Assembly (NCBI GenBank): GCA_963760935.1 | Contig: CAVXFB010000008.1 | Coordinates: 1,178,001 to 1,242,000 of the forward strand | Source: CAVXFB01 sp963760935 | Lineage (GTDB): Bacteria; Planctomycetota; Planctomycetia; Pirellulales; Thermoguttaceae | Direction: 5' to 3' | Length of the DNA stretch: 64,000 bases | Shown here: one piece after another, positions 63,720 through 64,000 of the stretch | How the letters are laid out: each line of letters opens with the position of its first letter | Position numbering within the stretch: position 1 is the first letter of the stretch | Notes under the pieces: generated by a model | What the model was told of the DNA's origin: nothing | The model's database searches: none | The model's input: the letters and a program-made list of their open reading frames with translations, nothing else | Made by a program: the position numbers and the translations under genes

Positions 63720-64000
63720 ATGTCGACGGATAATGACGCCGCGGTTCCAGAACTCTCGCTTCTTAAGAAACTTCAGCAGCGGATCGGCTATCAGTTCAAC
63801 GACGAAGTTCTGTTGCTGGCTGCGTTGACGCATGCCTCCGGAGCCGAGCACCGTCTGGCGTCGAACGAACGGCTCGAATTTCTCGGCGATGCCATTCTCG
63901 GCGCCGTGGTGTGCGAACTTCTGTATCACAAGTATCCCGAGTATCTCGAAGGAGACTTGACGCAGATCAAGTCGATTGTCGTCAGTCGACAAACCTGCAC
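63720..64000 (+). CDS. rnc: ribonuclease III, N-terminal part (runs off the window)
   Basis: First ~93 residues. MSTDNDAAVPELSLLKKLQQ, IGYQFNDEVLLLAALTHASG, then the signature NERLEFLGDAILGAVVCELL with catalytic Glu and Asp, and YPEYLEGDLTQIKSIVVSRQ. Cuts double-stranded RNA in rRNA maturation. The rest, including the second metal-site residues and the dsRBD, lies beyond 64000. Confidence 0.93.
   Translation, partial: MSTDNDAAVPELSLLKKLQQRIGYQFNDEVLLLAALTHASGAEHRLASNERLEFLGDAILGAVVCELLYHKYPEYLEGDLTQIKSIVVSRQTC

Overview
The window is a GC-rich bacterial chromosome segment whose gene content points to a planctomycete (Planctomycetota, probably near Pirellulales). The clues are a secreted CC-repeat cysteine protein, a DUF1559-like pseudopilin relative, a murC-murB-ftsQ remnant of the division/cell-wall cluster, HtrA-like and TlpA-like proteins with degenerate active sites, and abundant REP-type repeats with REP-associated tyrosine transposases (RAYTs). 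The affiliation is inferred from these families; no rRNA is present.

Layout. 0-9 kb: glucose dehydrogenase and GH15 glucosidase (glucose release and oxidation), an FAD oxidoreductase, a calcium-loop/TlpA-like secreted protein, a nucleotide-sugar-fold protein, two BON-like proteins and cysC. 9-18.3 kb: a BrkB/YihY membrane protein, a large unknown membrane protein, the Cys-rich secreted protein, ppdK, a duplicated-domain cysteine protein and a predicted inactive HtrA. 18.6-22 kb: homocysteine S-methyltransferase and metE, divergent. 22-30.2 kb: an accessory island with five decayed copies of a DDE transposase tail, a 778-bp copy of the metE 3' end, an Rhs C-terminal relic with a DUF1559-like neighbour, four RAYT genes or fragments, a truncated IS630 and a MITE. 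30.2-35.3 kb: a one-carbon operon on the minus strand (corrinoid protein, metF with a Cys-rich C-terminal domain, methyl-THF methyltransferase, fhs). 35.6-47.8 kb: a second MITE, csrA, murC-murB-ftsQ, uppS, purA, an O-methyltransferase, a transglutaminase, a RAYT-like gene between near-identical palindromes, a methyltransferase, a third CTAG-flanked element, a metallophosphoesterase, phhB and a response regulator. 48-64 kb: addA/addB, tRNA-Leu(CAG), nfo, GNAT, an inactive/active M16 peptidase pair, an active HtrA, hicAB, thiL-tsaE and the start of rnc.

How genes work together. The homocysteine methyltransferase, the methyl-THF methyltransferase and the corrinoid protein correspond to the three catalytic modules of cobalamin-dependent methionine synthase, each on its own gene, beside fhs and metF which make methyl-THF, and beside cobalamin-independent MetE. 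AddAB forms the double-strand-break helicase-nuclease, MurC/MurB act in peptidoglycan precursor synthesis with UppS supplying the lipid carrier, and the two M16 proteins probably form one heterodimeric protease.

Quality warning. Fourteen single-base reading-frame breaks occur in otherwise well-conserved genes, including ppdK, metE, uppS and thiL, and each lies on or within a few bases of a GCGC tetranucleotide. I treat these genes as intact in the organism and the breaks as probable sequence errors. Decay in the accessory island does not follow that pattern and looks real.
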